Shown here one piece after another: positions 21,277 to 32,336 of a DNA stretch of 64,000 nucleotides. The notes under the pieces were generated by a model that worked only from the letters and a program-made list of their open reading frames with translations, searched no databases and was not told the origin of the DNA. Origin of the DNA: Saturnia japonica (lineage: Eukaryota; Arthropoda; Insecta; Lepidoptera; Saturniidae); contig CM065311.1 of NCBI GenBank assembly GCA_033032175.1, positions 5,077,190-5,141,189 of the forward strand, given 5' to 3'. Position 1 is the stretch's first letter, and each line of letters starts with the position of its first letter. Made by a program: the position numbers and the translations under genes.

Positions 21277-21440
21277 TGCCGGAACACACCTGAACAAAGC
21301 ACGGGTAGCTACATATTCTTTAATGTTTTTGACCTTTTTGAAACTTTTTTACCTTTTTAGGCTTAGTATTATGGCCAGAATAGCACTTGATTTTAAGTGC
21401 TGATGTGACACAAGATGGTGAAATGCTAAGTATAGTGGGA
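21277..21440 (-). repeat. 184-bp tandem repeat, third unit
   Basis: Continues the tandem repeat interrupted at 15,464: TGCCGGAACACACCTGAACA, AGCACGGGTAGCTACATATT, GGCTTAGTATTATGGCCAGA in the same order as units 1-2, with the register preserved across the LINE. Confidence 0.75.
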
Positions 21441-21635
21441 GAACTAATAATAATCATAATCATTTATTTTATACAATGTAATACATCAAGTATGGCTGAA
21501 CCCTGTCACCTGAACTAGGTATAACCTGTGTCTCAGGTAACAGTGTCTTTCTCAATATACAACAATTACACGATTTCTTACTCTCAAACTACGAATTAAA
21601 ACAACAAAATAAAATAACAAATGAGATAAACTCCC

Positions 21636-21732
21636 GATAAATGTGTGTGTGTGGGCGTGTGTTTTTATGTATATGCGTGTTTGTGCGTGCGTTTGCGTGT
21701 ATGTGCATGTGTGTGCGTGAGTGTGTACACAG
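21636..21732. repeat. GT-rich alternating purine-pyrimidine tract
   Basis: About 95 bases of GTGTGT, GCGTGT and ATGTAT variants with little else, inside the 3' part of the minus-strand LINE. A Z-DNA-prone simple repeat. Confidence 0.75.
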
Positions 21733-22632
21733 TATGTATGTTGTTTGACATGAAAAATCCTCACTAATCTTTGTGTTATGGCATATTTACTACTTTACTG
21801 CTTGTAATAGATTTTCTATTCCATAATAATCATATTTATATAGAATTTCCTTTCATGTATTTCTTAGTCGATGATTATTAAGATTCTTAAACGTATTATG
21901 GAAGTTAAGGGAATTATATAGATATGGGCCTTAATATCGATATGTCATACGAGCCAGTGTAGTTTTAATCTGTGGGACAGGAAAGCGATCAAGTCTTTTT
22001 TTACGGTTTGTTCCCGTTAAATTGGAACTCATATTTTGGTGGTAGCGTCTAATACATTGGTAGATAAATAACTTTCGAACAGACAATATTATAGCTTGCT
22101 GATACAATAGTGTTGTAGGGTGTGTATAGGGTAGCCGCAGTAGAACTTTAAGAACAGCCCTTTGTGCACGTTCAACAATAAGAAGTAGTGACCTAGACGC
22201 AGCACCCCACGAACAAATACAATATCATAATAAACATTCACAAAGAGCCTTATACATTTGGATAAGGGTGTTATAGTCAGCTACAACTCGTAGTTCTTTA
22301 AATATATATATATATATAAGCTTCCGTATCCGACCTGATAATTTGTTAATATGTGCTTCCCACCTAATATTTTCATCAATAGTAACTCCCATATATTTTA
22401 TACTTATTGCTCGGCTGAGTTTAGTACATGAACATTCAACACTGTAATTTAATTGAATGCAATTACAGGGATATGAATGTATTTTTATGCTATAATTGTC
22501 CTTGGGTCAAGTTTTGTTTGTGATACTGAAACAAATAAATTTTGTTTTATCCACATTTAGCGATAAAATACTATTATCTAGCCACGCTGAAACCTTGGAT
22601 AGCCCAGTCTCCGCGTATTCACGAACGTTATT

Positions 22633-23982
22633 TCAAGTAGATCCATGGAATAAGAGAACCATATCATCTGCGAACATTATTAATTCAGAATCACTCGTAT
22701 CGAGAACCTTACACAATTCATTGATATATATGAGGAATAACGTAGGCCCAAGTGTACTGCCTTGTGGGACTCCGTAGGTACAGTACTCTCTATTACATAT
22801 ATACTCATTTACACGTACACGTTGATTTCTATTCGTCAAGTAGTCTGCAAACCACTGAAGTGCATTTCCTCGAATACGAATATTTTCTAGACGTGTCAAT
22901 AATATAGGCACTGAAACAGTATCAAAGGCCTTTTGTAAATCCAGAAACACACCAACACATTTGTCACCTTTATCGAGGTGGGAGGAAATCTGTGTGGTTA
23001 CTTTTAAAACAGCGTCATCGGTCGATTTATTTGCTCGAAAACCAAATTGGTTAGGGGAAATGTAATCGATTTTATCTATATAATTCATTAACCTCTTGTT
23101 TAACAAGATTTTCAATTATTTTTGACAGAGAAGGCAGATGAGAAATAGGCCTATAGTTACATGGAAAGGTTTTATTACCTGTTTTAAATATAGGTGTAAT
23201 GACAGCGGATTTCAGAACGTTAGGAAATTGACCAGACTCGAAACTCATGTTACAAAGGTATGATAAAGGATGTATTAAAAATATTTTATAAGTTTTGAGA
23301 AAATTCGTTGATATGCTATCCCACCCTGGAGCCGTATTTGATTTCAGACTTGATATAATGCTTGCAATTTCTAAATGATCAGTCGGAAATAAAGACATTG
23401 TATTAACGGGGGTAATTATAGTTTTAGCGTGCTTGGCTAGTTCTATCTCAGTTGTATTAATTTGGCTTAGTGTAAGATTTGCTAGCTTGCATCCTATTGA
23501 GGTGAAGTGTTGGTTAACAATGTTTAATGATTTAACATGGTATTTTCAATTTCTAAGAGTTCAGTACTTGTTTTATTGTCACTCCCTAAATTACATACTT
23601 CTTTTATAACGTTCCATGTACCTTTAATATTACCCAAATTTGTATTAAACTGCAACTTATAGTATTCTCTCTTTAATGACTTAATAATTTTGTTACACCA
23701 ATTTCGATAGGAAATATAATACAATCTCATAGAATCATTCGGATTACTTTTAATTTGTAGATGGATCTTATCTCTACGGCGCAGTGATTTAATAACTCCT
23801 GGAGTTATCCATGGTTTCAGCGGCATATTTCGCCTTGTAACTTTTACTGTACTAGAATTCGTATTTAAAATATATTGCAATTTATTAATCAACCTATTAA
23901 ATCCTAGATTAACATCTGTAGTTTCATAAATTTCCTTCCAGGTTTCTTTTGTAAGATATTCCTTAATACTATCAGAATTCAA
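22633..23982 (-). pseudogene. LINE reverse transcriptase, Jockey/CR1-like, frameshifted
   Basis: Three consecutive minus-strand frames (23,982-23,524; 23,398-23,072; 23,115-22,633) give the linker and the polymerase: ITPIFKTGNKTFPCNYRPIS, NQFGFRANKSTDDAV, GVFLDLQKAFDTV, YGVPQGSTLGPTLFLIYIN and catalytic FADDM. Frames are joined only by indels, so no full protein can be made. The enzyme would have copied LINE RNA at a nicked target. RNase H is not seen. Confidence 0.87.
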
Positions 23983-24059
23983 AACAGTTTTATATTTTGG
24001 TGGTGATTTTTTATTAATTTTGGCATTACTGAAAGTTAAACTGTCTTTCTCTTCAAGCC

Positions 24060-24622
24060 AGACGGTCTATGTTTGAAATAATATTTTTGTATAAAATACT
24101 GAATGACTTGGTTGACAGTCCGGATATTTTACAGAGAATTTCACTTAAGGTTCTAGATCCAAATTCTAGATCTTGCGCTTATGTTCCTTTCGCTTGTAAC
24201 TTCATACGTACTAACTTAGGTATGCAGTCTCCTATATGGCGCATATCGAAGACATTTAATGAAATTTACGACCAAAGTCTTGACATATTCTTCAGTTCTT
24301 TGACCTCTCTTAAATCCTATATCTTTAAAATTCTCCAATTATGACATGATTGAGTATTTATATTATTAACATTATTTTGTATTATTATTGTTTGCTTTTA
24401 ATTATTGTTATTATTTTTATCAAGTTTGTTAACATAGTACTATATTTAATCAATATTAAGGCTCGAAAATTGTTGCATGCTGTGCTCGCCTGTAAGTGGA
24501 GTACTACATAATTATTGAGATGTGTTCGTATGACTAAAATATAATCATGTATCATATGTTGTGGCTCTGTTGGCGCGCCAAATAAATAAATAAAAATAAA
24601 ATAAAATAAAATAATAAAATAG
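24060..24622 (+). mobile_element. 5'-truncated CR1/Jockey-like LINE end nested in the minus-strand LINE
   Basis: Plus-strand codons from 24,063 (SRRSMFEIIFLYKILNDL) to TGA at 24,342-24,344 are the C-terminal segment after a LINE reverse transcriptase. A 3' UTR and an A-rich (ATAAA)n tail at 24,577-24,620 follow. It separates the endonuclease and polymerase parts of the surrounding LINE, so it inserted later. No clear target duplication was found. Confidence 0.75.
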
Positions 24623-25215
24623 GTGAATGGTCTGTTAGTTCATCAAATACTATAGTTTTCCATTTAGTATTACATTTCACCATAAAATGATCAATGCAAG
24701 AATCAATTCTTGTGGGGACAGTAATGCCTTGCCGTAGTCCGTACAATGCCATTAAATTTAAATACTCATGTACGAGGCTATTATTGGAATGTGGCAGGAC
24801 ATCAATATTTATATCTCATGTAAAGATAATATTTTTAGTTTTTATGTTATTAAGGATAGCATCTAATGAATCAAGATACCTTTTGGGGTTACGAAAACAA
24901 GGTGACCTATAAGAACATATTATTGTATAATTATTATTTATATTCAAAATAAGACAATTACCGTCTAAAATTTCCGGTTCAGTAGTCACTACTTTAACAT
25001 GTTGACGTACATAAACAACTACCCCATCCGTTCTATTAATACTATTCCTTGTATAATATACTAAAAAAATACTTACATTGGGTGGGATAGAATGTTCACT
25101 AGTCCAACACTCCGTCAAAACTAGTACGTCTATTTCTATATCTATGTTTGTAACAAACAACAGAAATTTATCAATGTTACAATTAATGCTACGAATATTC
25201 TGGCTAACTGACTCT
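24622..25215 (-). pseudogene. LINE endonuclease domain, decayed
   Basis: Minus-strand frames from about 25,215 encode RSINCNIDKFLLFVTN, DVLVLTECW (the Glu is the metal ligand of apurinic-type LINE endonucleases), GVVVYVRQHVK, IICSYRSP, and RIDSCIDHF...LTDHSPI (the catalytic SDH block, here TDH). It stops abruptly at the A-rich tail of the nested LINE. Confidence 0.8.
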
Positions 25216-25301
25216 CAAGTGGTGCTGTCAGAACCAAGTCTTGTGATAGAGCATTTTTTAATATCCACCTGGCTAGTAGATCCAGCAGGTCGATCCCGGC
25301 A

Positions 25302-25445
25302 ACCCGATTAAGTTTCTTGCGGTTTTTTTCTATGAATAGGATGTTTTCCGAACCGCTAGTAGTGTTTTGAAAATCATAACTGGCTTCTTAGGGCCTAAAT
25401 TAAATAAAGATTTTTTAAATTTTGATTTTGAGTTCCACTTGAAAG
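25302..25445 (+). mobile_element. 3' end of a Jockey-type LINE (truncated)
   Basis: GGATGTTTTCCGAACCGCTA, GTAGTGTTTTGAAAATCATA and GGGCCTAAATTAAATAAAGA match 62,107-62,185, where the same tail follows a LINE coding end. Only the tail is present here, abutting the 5' edge of the minus-strand LINE. Confidence 0.7.
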
Positions 25446-26059
25446 CTCTAGTAGGGTTAGAGTGATACCATCTAGGGCCAAATAGTCACTTAACATCAGA
25501 TGTGGTTGTGGCCATAATATGAAATCTATAAAGTATTTTAAAAAAACTGCGAAAGGATCATTAACAAAAGGTACACTATTATTATAACGTAAATTTTCAA
25601 CTACATATTTTGTTGGTTAACATAGATCTGGTGTTTGCTCTATTGTGCAGAAAATTTGCGTTCATTACACTACGGTACCTTAACACCGTGGGTACCGTAT
25701 GATGAACTTACGTAATTGGTTTTCCGTAAACATTTCGTTGTATAAAGTTGAGTCGCACACGTCGTCGCCGGTAATGAGTGAAGATAAAGTTTAATAAGTT
25801 CTCTACACAATTATTTAAATCATTGGCGCTTAGCATACGTTAAGGCGCGAGTTTATATTAATGTTTAGGAACCTCCTGTTTGTAGAACGTTAAAACATAT
25901 AAAAGCCACTAACTAACACAAGAGTATTCAGATGTATGGGAGTTTTTCACACATGGGAACTTTTCGAGTGGTCGGAATAAGCTTTGAGATGCAATGTTGA
26001 TAAAATTTATAAATATGTACATGAATACGGATGAAATTTTACTTTAATTTTAGTTAGTT
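25446..26059. other. AT-rich spacer
   Basis: No gene or recognised repeat seen. Confidence 0.5.
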
Positions 26060-26640
26060 TAACTAAAAGTAATCTATACATAGTATATAGAATGGTATAA
26101 AGTAAAGTTGCTTCCCGCTGTCTGTCCCATATCTACGCTTAGATATTTTAAACCACGCAACGGATTTTAATGCGGTTTTCCTATCATTTAGATATTTTTT
26201 TACGGAAGGTTTATTTATACAATACATTCCCATGAACTTTTTGTATAGTAGAGAAAATTCAATTATTTTTAATCCAGTCGAGAAAACATGATTTTTTAGG
26301 CGCTTACATGGCTTACACTGGCTAAATTTTATGAGATATATCAAAATAATGTTATAAAGAACTGTACTTCTTAAAAAGCCTAAAAAAAATTCTGCTATAG
26401 TATATGTCTATCTCCTAAGGTTAGCTCACAGTAAGCATTTTTATCTTCGACATAATAATTTAAAATATTACGTTATTTGCGAAGCTATTTTCGCCAATTC
26501 AGTATTCATCTTTATCCAGATAACTTTGTTAGTTAAATTGGGCATTTAACTTAGATTATAATTGTTATTTACAGTTTTCCATTTAAATAAATACCATAGA
26601 AGATATCACGAATTCAAAATTACGCGCGATCTAAGAAATC
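26060..26640 (-). repeat. dispersed repeat, minus orientation (AAGTTGCTTCCCGCTGTCTG)
   Basis: Shares ordered blocks with 62,770-63,190: AAAGTAAAGTTG(C/T)TTCC, GCTTAGATNTTTTAAAC(C/T)ACGCAAC, TTTTTTACGG, ACATTCC, ATCAAAATAATGTT, GCTCACAGTAAGC, GAAGATATCAC. On the minus strand this is the 3' half of the CTAGCTGTGCCCGCGG family. The ACATGGCTTACACTGGCTAA block also occurs at 44,130-44,150. Confidence 0.6.
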
Positions 26641-26754
26641 CCTCTCAACAAACCCGGTCACAGTCGGTTGGCCGACACTCCCCACCTATGATGAATTGCG
26701 CGTCGCGAGCTAAGCGCAATATTTGTAAATATGAAGTTACATAACATAACATGA

Positions 26755-27000
26755 CGCATTGACGCCTGCATCCCTGAAGTGTTAGGCAGAGGTGTACACC
26801 CACAGAACGCCAGGTATGTTTTAGGTCTCATGTAATAGGGGGCGAGCCTATTGCTATTAATAGGGCACAAAGCCAAAACTCCGAGCTTCTACTGATAATT
26901 TGATAGAATAACCCAATAACACTTTGCTCCACATGGGAATAGAACCAAGGACCTCGAGCATGACAGTCGCGTTTAAGACCAATAGGCTAGGGGCATGAAG
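26755..27000 (-). repeat. tRNA-derived SINE, family B
   Basis: Read on the minus strand, the head TAGCCTATTGGTCTTAAACG and GGTTCTATTCCC resemble A and B boxes of a tRNA. The body (TTTGTGCCCTATTAATAGCA, GGCTCGCCCCCTATTACATG, TCTGTGGGTGTACA) matches the copy at 49,355-49,570 in order and with few differences. Confidence 0.75.
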
Positions 27001-27945
27001 TTATGATCTATCAATATTAAAGCGATAAACTCTAATTAACATAAAATTCACGATTTTGTAAATTGTACCCGTTCGAAGCTGGGACGCGTCGCTTGTATAT
27101 AATAACATTTTTATATTCTATCGATTGACCAATAACATAAGCATCCCGTGTACCAAGCCGTTTTTGAGTTCAATCCGGGCATAGAAACAGACATACAGAC
27201 AAATATTTCTTTAATGGCATATTCGTTATCTGTATCGTTCAGAAAGCCTATCGCGAAATTTGGAAAAAAATTAAATGTACAGACAGAATTACAGATGTAA
27301 TAATATAGATAACTTGCTCTGTTTAACCAGTTTATTGGACTAACATACATTTTTTATGTATATAGGTATAGATATAAATTATATATGACTAACACATAAT
27401 TAATGACTTTGTGTATAAATTATTTCACACTGTTATTTTCGTAATTCTGAAGTAAATATATTCTTCAGTTAAGCAGAAAGTTTGATATTGAATTTCTATG
27501 AGCAGGAAACAAAAGATCGCCTCGCAACTTCAAATTTTCACGAGGATGTGGGTAGTTATAAAACTTTCGACTGTTTTAATTTATGTGTTTTAAATTCTAA
27601 TAGATTATTTATCTATTTGATTTGCCACGTAAATATTTAGAGTTTATAGAAAATTCATTTTGTGCTCTATCAATCAATTTAGTATAAGAGAGCATTACAT
27701 ACTTGATGGAGATAAATTCAGTGGACCATTTACTTAAATTTAAACAACTTTGCATTGAAACATTTGTTTTGTATTAATATAAAATATCTGAACACTGTAA
27801 TAAATGAAAATAAAAAAACACTTACCTAGAACACTTTAGCAACTGAAACATTATCTAAATACAAAATTTCATTCAAATCGTTAGAGTAGTATCAGAATGT
27901 TTAAGAAAGCTAGGGAACAGAGAAATTTTTTTTGGAGACCTCTCT
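27001..27945. other. AT-rich spacer
   Basis: No gene recognised. The segment at 27,115-27,300 carries CCCGTGTACCAAGCCG and ends in AATTACAGATG, similar to 51,415-51,440, and may be repeat debris. Confidence 0.45.
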
Positions 27946-28440
27946 ACTTAGGGCAAGCCGACCACGGGTATACTTACACCCTCCAAAATATCGCAGCTAA
28001 ACAACAGTGTAGTGTATTAACTTCACGAGGTAATGTATAACAAGCACCTATATAAAAGAGACGAGCGCATATGGAACAGTGTCCAAGTTCGGTGAAGCTG
28101 TAAAAGCCGCAGCGGCATCAAGACCCCTAAGGCTAACAGTATAGTCAGTTCTAAAAATAATAATATATGAAACAGATTAGCAAGCCGACCGTAGTTCACG
28201 TATACTGCTGAGGTGATGGTGATTTCATATAGATCTGGACAATAAAACCAGTGTTCTGTTTCTGCGGTGAATAGGGTTTCCAGAGCTAGTTGAGGTAGAG
28301 GGTTCAAAATAGGCGACGTGCTAGTGATACGTATGGTATTACAAGCATGCATAGGCTACAGGAGACGCTTACTATCAGGCGGGCCGTATGCTTGTATTGC
28401 ACCTTTGTTGTATAAAAAAGAGTATATAAGTATATAGGTA
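27946..28440 (-). repeat. dispersed repeat, minus orientation, ending in CAAGCATACGGCCCGCCTGA
   Basis: On the minus strand it contains GACTATACTGTTAGCCTTAG, GCTTTTACAGCTTCACCGAA and, at its other side, GTATTACAAGCATGCATAGG with GCTTACTATCAGGCGGGCCG on the plus strand. Related copies: 30,905-31,100 (same end), 37,014-37,250 and 57,200-57,275 (same TACAGCTTCACCGGACTTG core). A 109-codon minus-strand frame here is part of the repeat, not a gene. Confidence 0.6.
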
Positions 28441-29065
28441 TATTAGTATATAACTCATCATATACTTATTTACAAAAATGCACGAATTATATACTATCTA
28501 CTGATATAAATGACATTTTCATGCAACTTTTTTGTGTGAAAAACCAACCTTCAATATAAACAACCCACAAAAAGAACAATTGTTTATAATTCTTTATATA
28601 AAAAAGCTTTAGCAGTTATATGCTCTTGATTAAGTCTTTCTACTATTTCTTTGGAATGATGTGATGATCTATACAATTAGTTTATTTTTGTGTATATCGT
28701 TAATTGGTTTATTATGGGTGTTTTCTACTCGCCCCATACATACTGTTCATGAATATCTATTTATTTGTCCATAAAATATTTCTTAATACAGCTGAAAACA
28801 TCACCGGGCGTCGTGATGGCTCGGTTGTAAAAAAGTAATATTCGGTAGGTGACTGAGTTCGCTCGTAAAAATATATTGAGGAAGTAAGTAAGCTGTGTCG
28901 ACCAAAATACAATGTTTAAATATATTTGTTTCGTTATTTTTAATTTACTTTACAAAACCTTATTATGACAATTAAGCAATATAACAATTTTTTTTTAAAC
29001 AATATTTACATTTTATATATTATTTTAAAATTCTAAAATATACTTAATCAACATCAGTTAAAAGT
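28441..29065. other. AT-rich spacer
   Basis: Nothing recognised. Confidence 0.5.
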
Positions 29066-29410
29066 ATTAGCTGGTATCCGCGACATAGTCTGCGTATTTT
29101 TTTGTATATACACGGAATAATCTCGGAACACGACAAACCAAAAGAAAATCTTAGATGGGGTTGTCACTATGTATATGGTGGTCGCGATCCCTAACACACC
29201 ACTATATTACTGCATATACATCGGCTGATTTCGCAATACAACAAACTAAAAATATCACAGACGGGTTTATCACTATGTATATGGTGTGTTTGTGATCCCT
29301 GCCACTTCGCTATATTACTGCATATGCAATGGCTGATTTCGGAATATAACAAACTAAAAAAAATCATAAATGAGTTTTTCACTGTGCGTATGGTACTGCA
29401 ATTATATGCC
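29066..29410 (+). repeat. approx. 107-bp tandem repeat, three units, in a CTAGCTGGTATCCG-type repeat
   Basis: The segment opens AGCTGGTATCCGCGACATAG. ACGACAAACCA at 29,131, CAACAAACTA at 29,240 and TAACAAACTA at 29,347 recur with CACTATGTATATGGTG at 29,165 and 29,271 (CACTGTGCGTATGGT at 29,380), so the period is 106-109. The same core occurs once at 48,985-49,070. Confidence 0.65.
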
Positions 29411-29890
29411 AATATGAATCCAACACACTAACAGTCCCAATAAAACTTCAAAAAATAATTAAAATCATCCCTTATTGCACCGGTTTGCGGCACGGTTTTA
29501 TTAAAAAACGTGAAATTCCTTTTATTTCTTATCAAAAGTATAAATGCGCATTTTGATATCCCTAATTTGAGATATGATGGGTTCTTCATACAAACTTTCA
29601 TCAATTCAAGTTTTATTTTCGCTTGTAGCAAAACTGTATAATCCAGAGAGTTTACAATAGGTATATACTTAGACTATAATTATAGACCCCCCATTTACAA
29701 CACGCGAGTGAAGCCACCTAAAAGTAACACCAAATAGCAATAGTTTATGGTATTCTATTTCGCCCGCGATGTTCACGAGCCGTGGTAGACGGCGCACGTC
29801 ACGTTTCAATCATAAAATAAAACAGTAATTATGCCGTACTGCATAAAAAAAGAGTTTAAAAACTATAATATTGTTTTAATCTAAGGTGTA
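29411..29890. other. AT-rich spacer
   Basis: Nothing recognised apart from a GC-richer CGCCCGCGATGTTCACGAGC segment near 29,762. Confidence 0.45.
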
Positions 29891-29919
29891 CTTTTTTACC
29901 CTTGATATATCAATAAATC

Positions 29920-30106
29920 AACAAATCAGTTGGCGTGGAAACCGATTTCATTTTACCATTACCGCACATGCACATAATAAATCAACACATCATTTGACTT
30001 GCAAGCCGATGGCATTTCACCATTACAGTACATGCGCATAATAAAATAAACAAACCGGTTAGCGTGGAAATCGATGTCATTTCACCATTACCGCACATGC
30101 ACATTG
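29920..30106 (+). repeat. 64-bp tandem repeat, three units
   Basis: CCATTACCGCACATGCACAT at 29,956, CCATTACAGTACATGCGCAT at 30,020 and CCATTACCGCACATGCACAT at 30,085, each preceded by CGAT(T/G)...CATTT and GCGTGGAA/TTGCAAG, give periods of 64 and 65. Confidence 0.75.
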
Positions 30107-30164
30107 GTGTTTCCATATTTTTTTCTTACAAACTTTCATTCTCTATTCTTATCCCTTAAAGTTC

Positions 30165-30330
30165 TATTTTCCTACAAAAGTAACCTATGTCCTTTCCCAA
30201 GGTTCAATCTATCTATATACCAAAATTCATCAAAATTGGTTCAGCGGTTTTGGCGTGAAAACGTAGCAGGCAGACGGACAGACAGAACTACTTTCGAATT
30301 TGTAATATGTATTAACATGGATATATAATT
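30165..30330 (+). repeat. dispersed repeat 3' end (TTGGTTCAGCGGTTTTGGCG)
   Basis: CAAAATTCATCAAAATTGGT, TCAGCGGTTTTGGCGTGAAA and GACGGACAGACAGAACTACT form the usual end of CTTCGTCCGCG-headed lepidopteran repeats. The tandem repeat upstream may be an internal expansion of the same copy. Confidence 0.55.
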
Positions 30331-30904
30331 AATTAATTGTTATCTCATTAACCTTAATATTGATTTTTATTTAATCTAAAATATGATACATTATAAATGG
30401 ATTCAATCGTGTACTTTCTTTTAGTGAACGACTGATAAACTATTGACGAATTCTGGCATGGATATCAAATATTTGTCTAATAAATAAACTTTTGTTAAGA
30501 ATGTCCTTCATATAGACGCTTGGCTATAATATGTAGATAAACTTGAGGGTTATTAGATTTTAAAGTTTTAACACGGGATTAGGTAGAGGTAGCTAAAAAT
30601 GTGCAAAGCGGGATGAAAAACCGCATCTCATTGTATATTTAATGCTTAAGGGATTTTAGCTGGCTTTCGGTTTCCTTTTGGCTGGGCAAACTCTACCCAA
30701 AAGCTTGACTTTTTAAACATGTATTGTAACTTTCGGTTCATGTCGGTTTCGTAATATTAATCGTGTTATTATGAATTTATTTTATTTACATAATCAAAAT
30801 TAAAAATAAATTATTCAATTTCGGCTCTAAGAAGGCACTTATGAAAGTTAAAAGCTGCGGAAAACATCCGAGTCATTAAGAAGTGCCTACAAGAAACCTA
30901 AGAA
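30331..30904. other. AT-rich spacer
   Basis: Nothing recognised. Confidence 0.5.
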
Positions 30905-31100
30905 AAAACCTGCGGTGAGTACGGTTTCAGAGCTCCTTGGGGTAGGGTTGTTCAAGGTTGGCAAAGCGCTAATCATACCTTATGGTATTACAAATGTCCA
31001 TAGGCATAGTAGTATATATATATAATATATATATATATATAGTATATAGTAGTAGCTTACTATCAGGCGGACCGTATGCTTGTTTGCCATCTTAATATAT
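30905..31100 (-). repeat. dispersed repeat end (GCTTACTATCAGGCGGACCG) with (TA)n
   Basis: ACCTTATGGTATTACAAATG, CATAGGC and GCTTACTATCAGGCGGACCG match 28,320-28,410. A (TA)n run at about 31,011-31,049 separates the two blocks and is absent from the other copy, so it is a local expansion. Confidence 0.6.
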
Positions 31101-32137
31101 AAAAAAACTAACACTATTAACTATAAAACAATTAATTGATCATATTAAGTCTAAAACACGGAAAGACTAATTTATGTTTATTTCTACTACTGAAAGAGAA
31201 CTATGTCGGTAATTTACAGTATCTAGTTTATCTCTAAGTTTTTGCGAATATACATTAAATTATCAAGGATGTATCGGAAGGGCAAAGTTAAGATATTAAA
31301 TTCCTGAAACTTGTTCTTTAGTGATTCCCGAGGTCCCATATTGTAGATTGCTCAAATTGCCCGCTTTTCTTACATACATATGTATCTGCTTCAGCGGTGA
31401 GGTATACTACAGTAAAATCATTATATATTCCTAGTTTTATGATATGTAGGATAAACGTTTTACGTTAATATTCAAAGGAAAGAGATGGTTATCTATAAAA
31501 TTTCGACCTAGCTTTTATTATAATAAGACATTGTCATCGTATTTGATATCGCCTTTTAAAAAACAAACACCAATTTATTTCTAATCGTATTGCCTCCGTA
31601 AATACTCTAACAAACAAGATTTAATCAATTTATCTAATTAAGGATATAGCTGGTAACTTAACAGGAGGTACACATGAAAGCAATCGATCGCGTGAAACCC
31701 ACTCCGGGCGTAACTTTGATTCATTTAGGCGTAATCCCGCCGCCCGCCTCCCAACTATCTCATTAACCGGCCAATTTGTTCCGGGAGCGGTAGAAGACTT
31801 TAATCTTGTGGCTAGTGCTTCATCGGAATGATTAACTGGTAAAAACTGAATTAGTTGGCATAATATGTGCTCGTTAGCTATATGGTCTTTACAAATATAT
31901 TCTTAGTTTGCCTACAATTATCTTATTTTATGAAATTCTTAAGACTGACTATGCACAGCTCAAACCAGTGGGTCTAGACTTTACTAGAAGCATGAAGTTT
32001 TGCTCAGGAGTTCTTTATCTAGCGGTTAAAATTCATTAATAAAAGGGTTAAAAATAGGATGACACATGAACCTATTCATTGAGACGATTCCAATAAGCCC
32101 AAATACGATACCTCTTCTACATACTATGAGTTGGTGA
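31101..32137. other. AT-rich spacer
   Basis: No gene seen. GC-richer segment at about 31,690-31,800 without coding features. Confidence 0.5.
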
Positions 32138-32147
32138 GGAGTTGGGT
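32138..32147. repeat. target-site duplication of the non-autonomous element, 5' side
   Basis: GGAGTTGGGT here and GGTGTTGGGT at 33,197-33,206 match at nine of ten positions and bracket the element exactly between its 5' end and poly(A) tail. Confidence 0.7.
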
Positions 32148-32247
32148 GGGGCACTATGTCTGGATCCTCCTCGTGGTGTGCCCCGGGCAACGTCAGTCTT
32201 AATGTCTGGCGGCCAATACCAGACCGACGGCGTTCCTCCCCTGAACC

Positions 32248-32264
32248 CCTCTGCTCATCAGAGG
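32248..32264 (+). other. 5' hairpin shared with the LINE 5' UTR
   Basis: CCTCTG-CTCAT-CAGAGG corresponds in position to CCCTCTGA-TAT-TCAGAGGG at 21,142-21,160 of the LINE. The stem is kept although loop and closing pairs differ. Confidence 0.65.
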
Positions 32265-32336
32265 AGACAGGGGATGGGGCAAGAGTGGACCAGCTTCGGC
32301 TCGTCCACTATGGACGGACACGTCTTTGACGGCGGA

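Larger units (their letters stand above)
21443..25290 (-). mobile_element. Jockey/CR1-like LINE, minus strand, interrupted and decayed
   Basis: On the minus strand: endonuclease (about 25,215-24,622: NIRSINCNIDKF, LTECW, DHSPI), then an inserted foreign LINE end (24,622-24,060), then the link region (KINKKSPPKYKTVLNSDS), reverse transcriptase (23,398-22,633), a C-terminal region to about 21,800, and a 3' end of AATAAATGATTATGATTATT type. A second, very short copy of the same 3' end lies at 55,868-55,975. No ORF1 is visible, so it is 5'-truncated near 25,290. Confidence 0.85.

Noticed and set aside
28023..28352. 109-codon minus-strand frame with hydrophobic stretch as a membrane protein
   Set aside because: The sequence is a copy of a dispersed repeat whose core recurs at 37,100 and 57,230.
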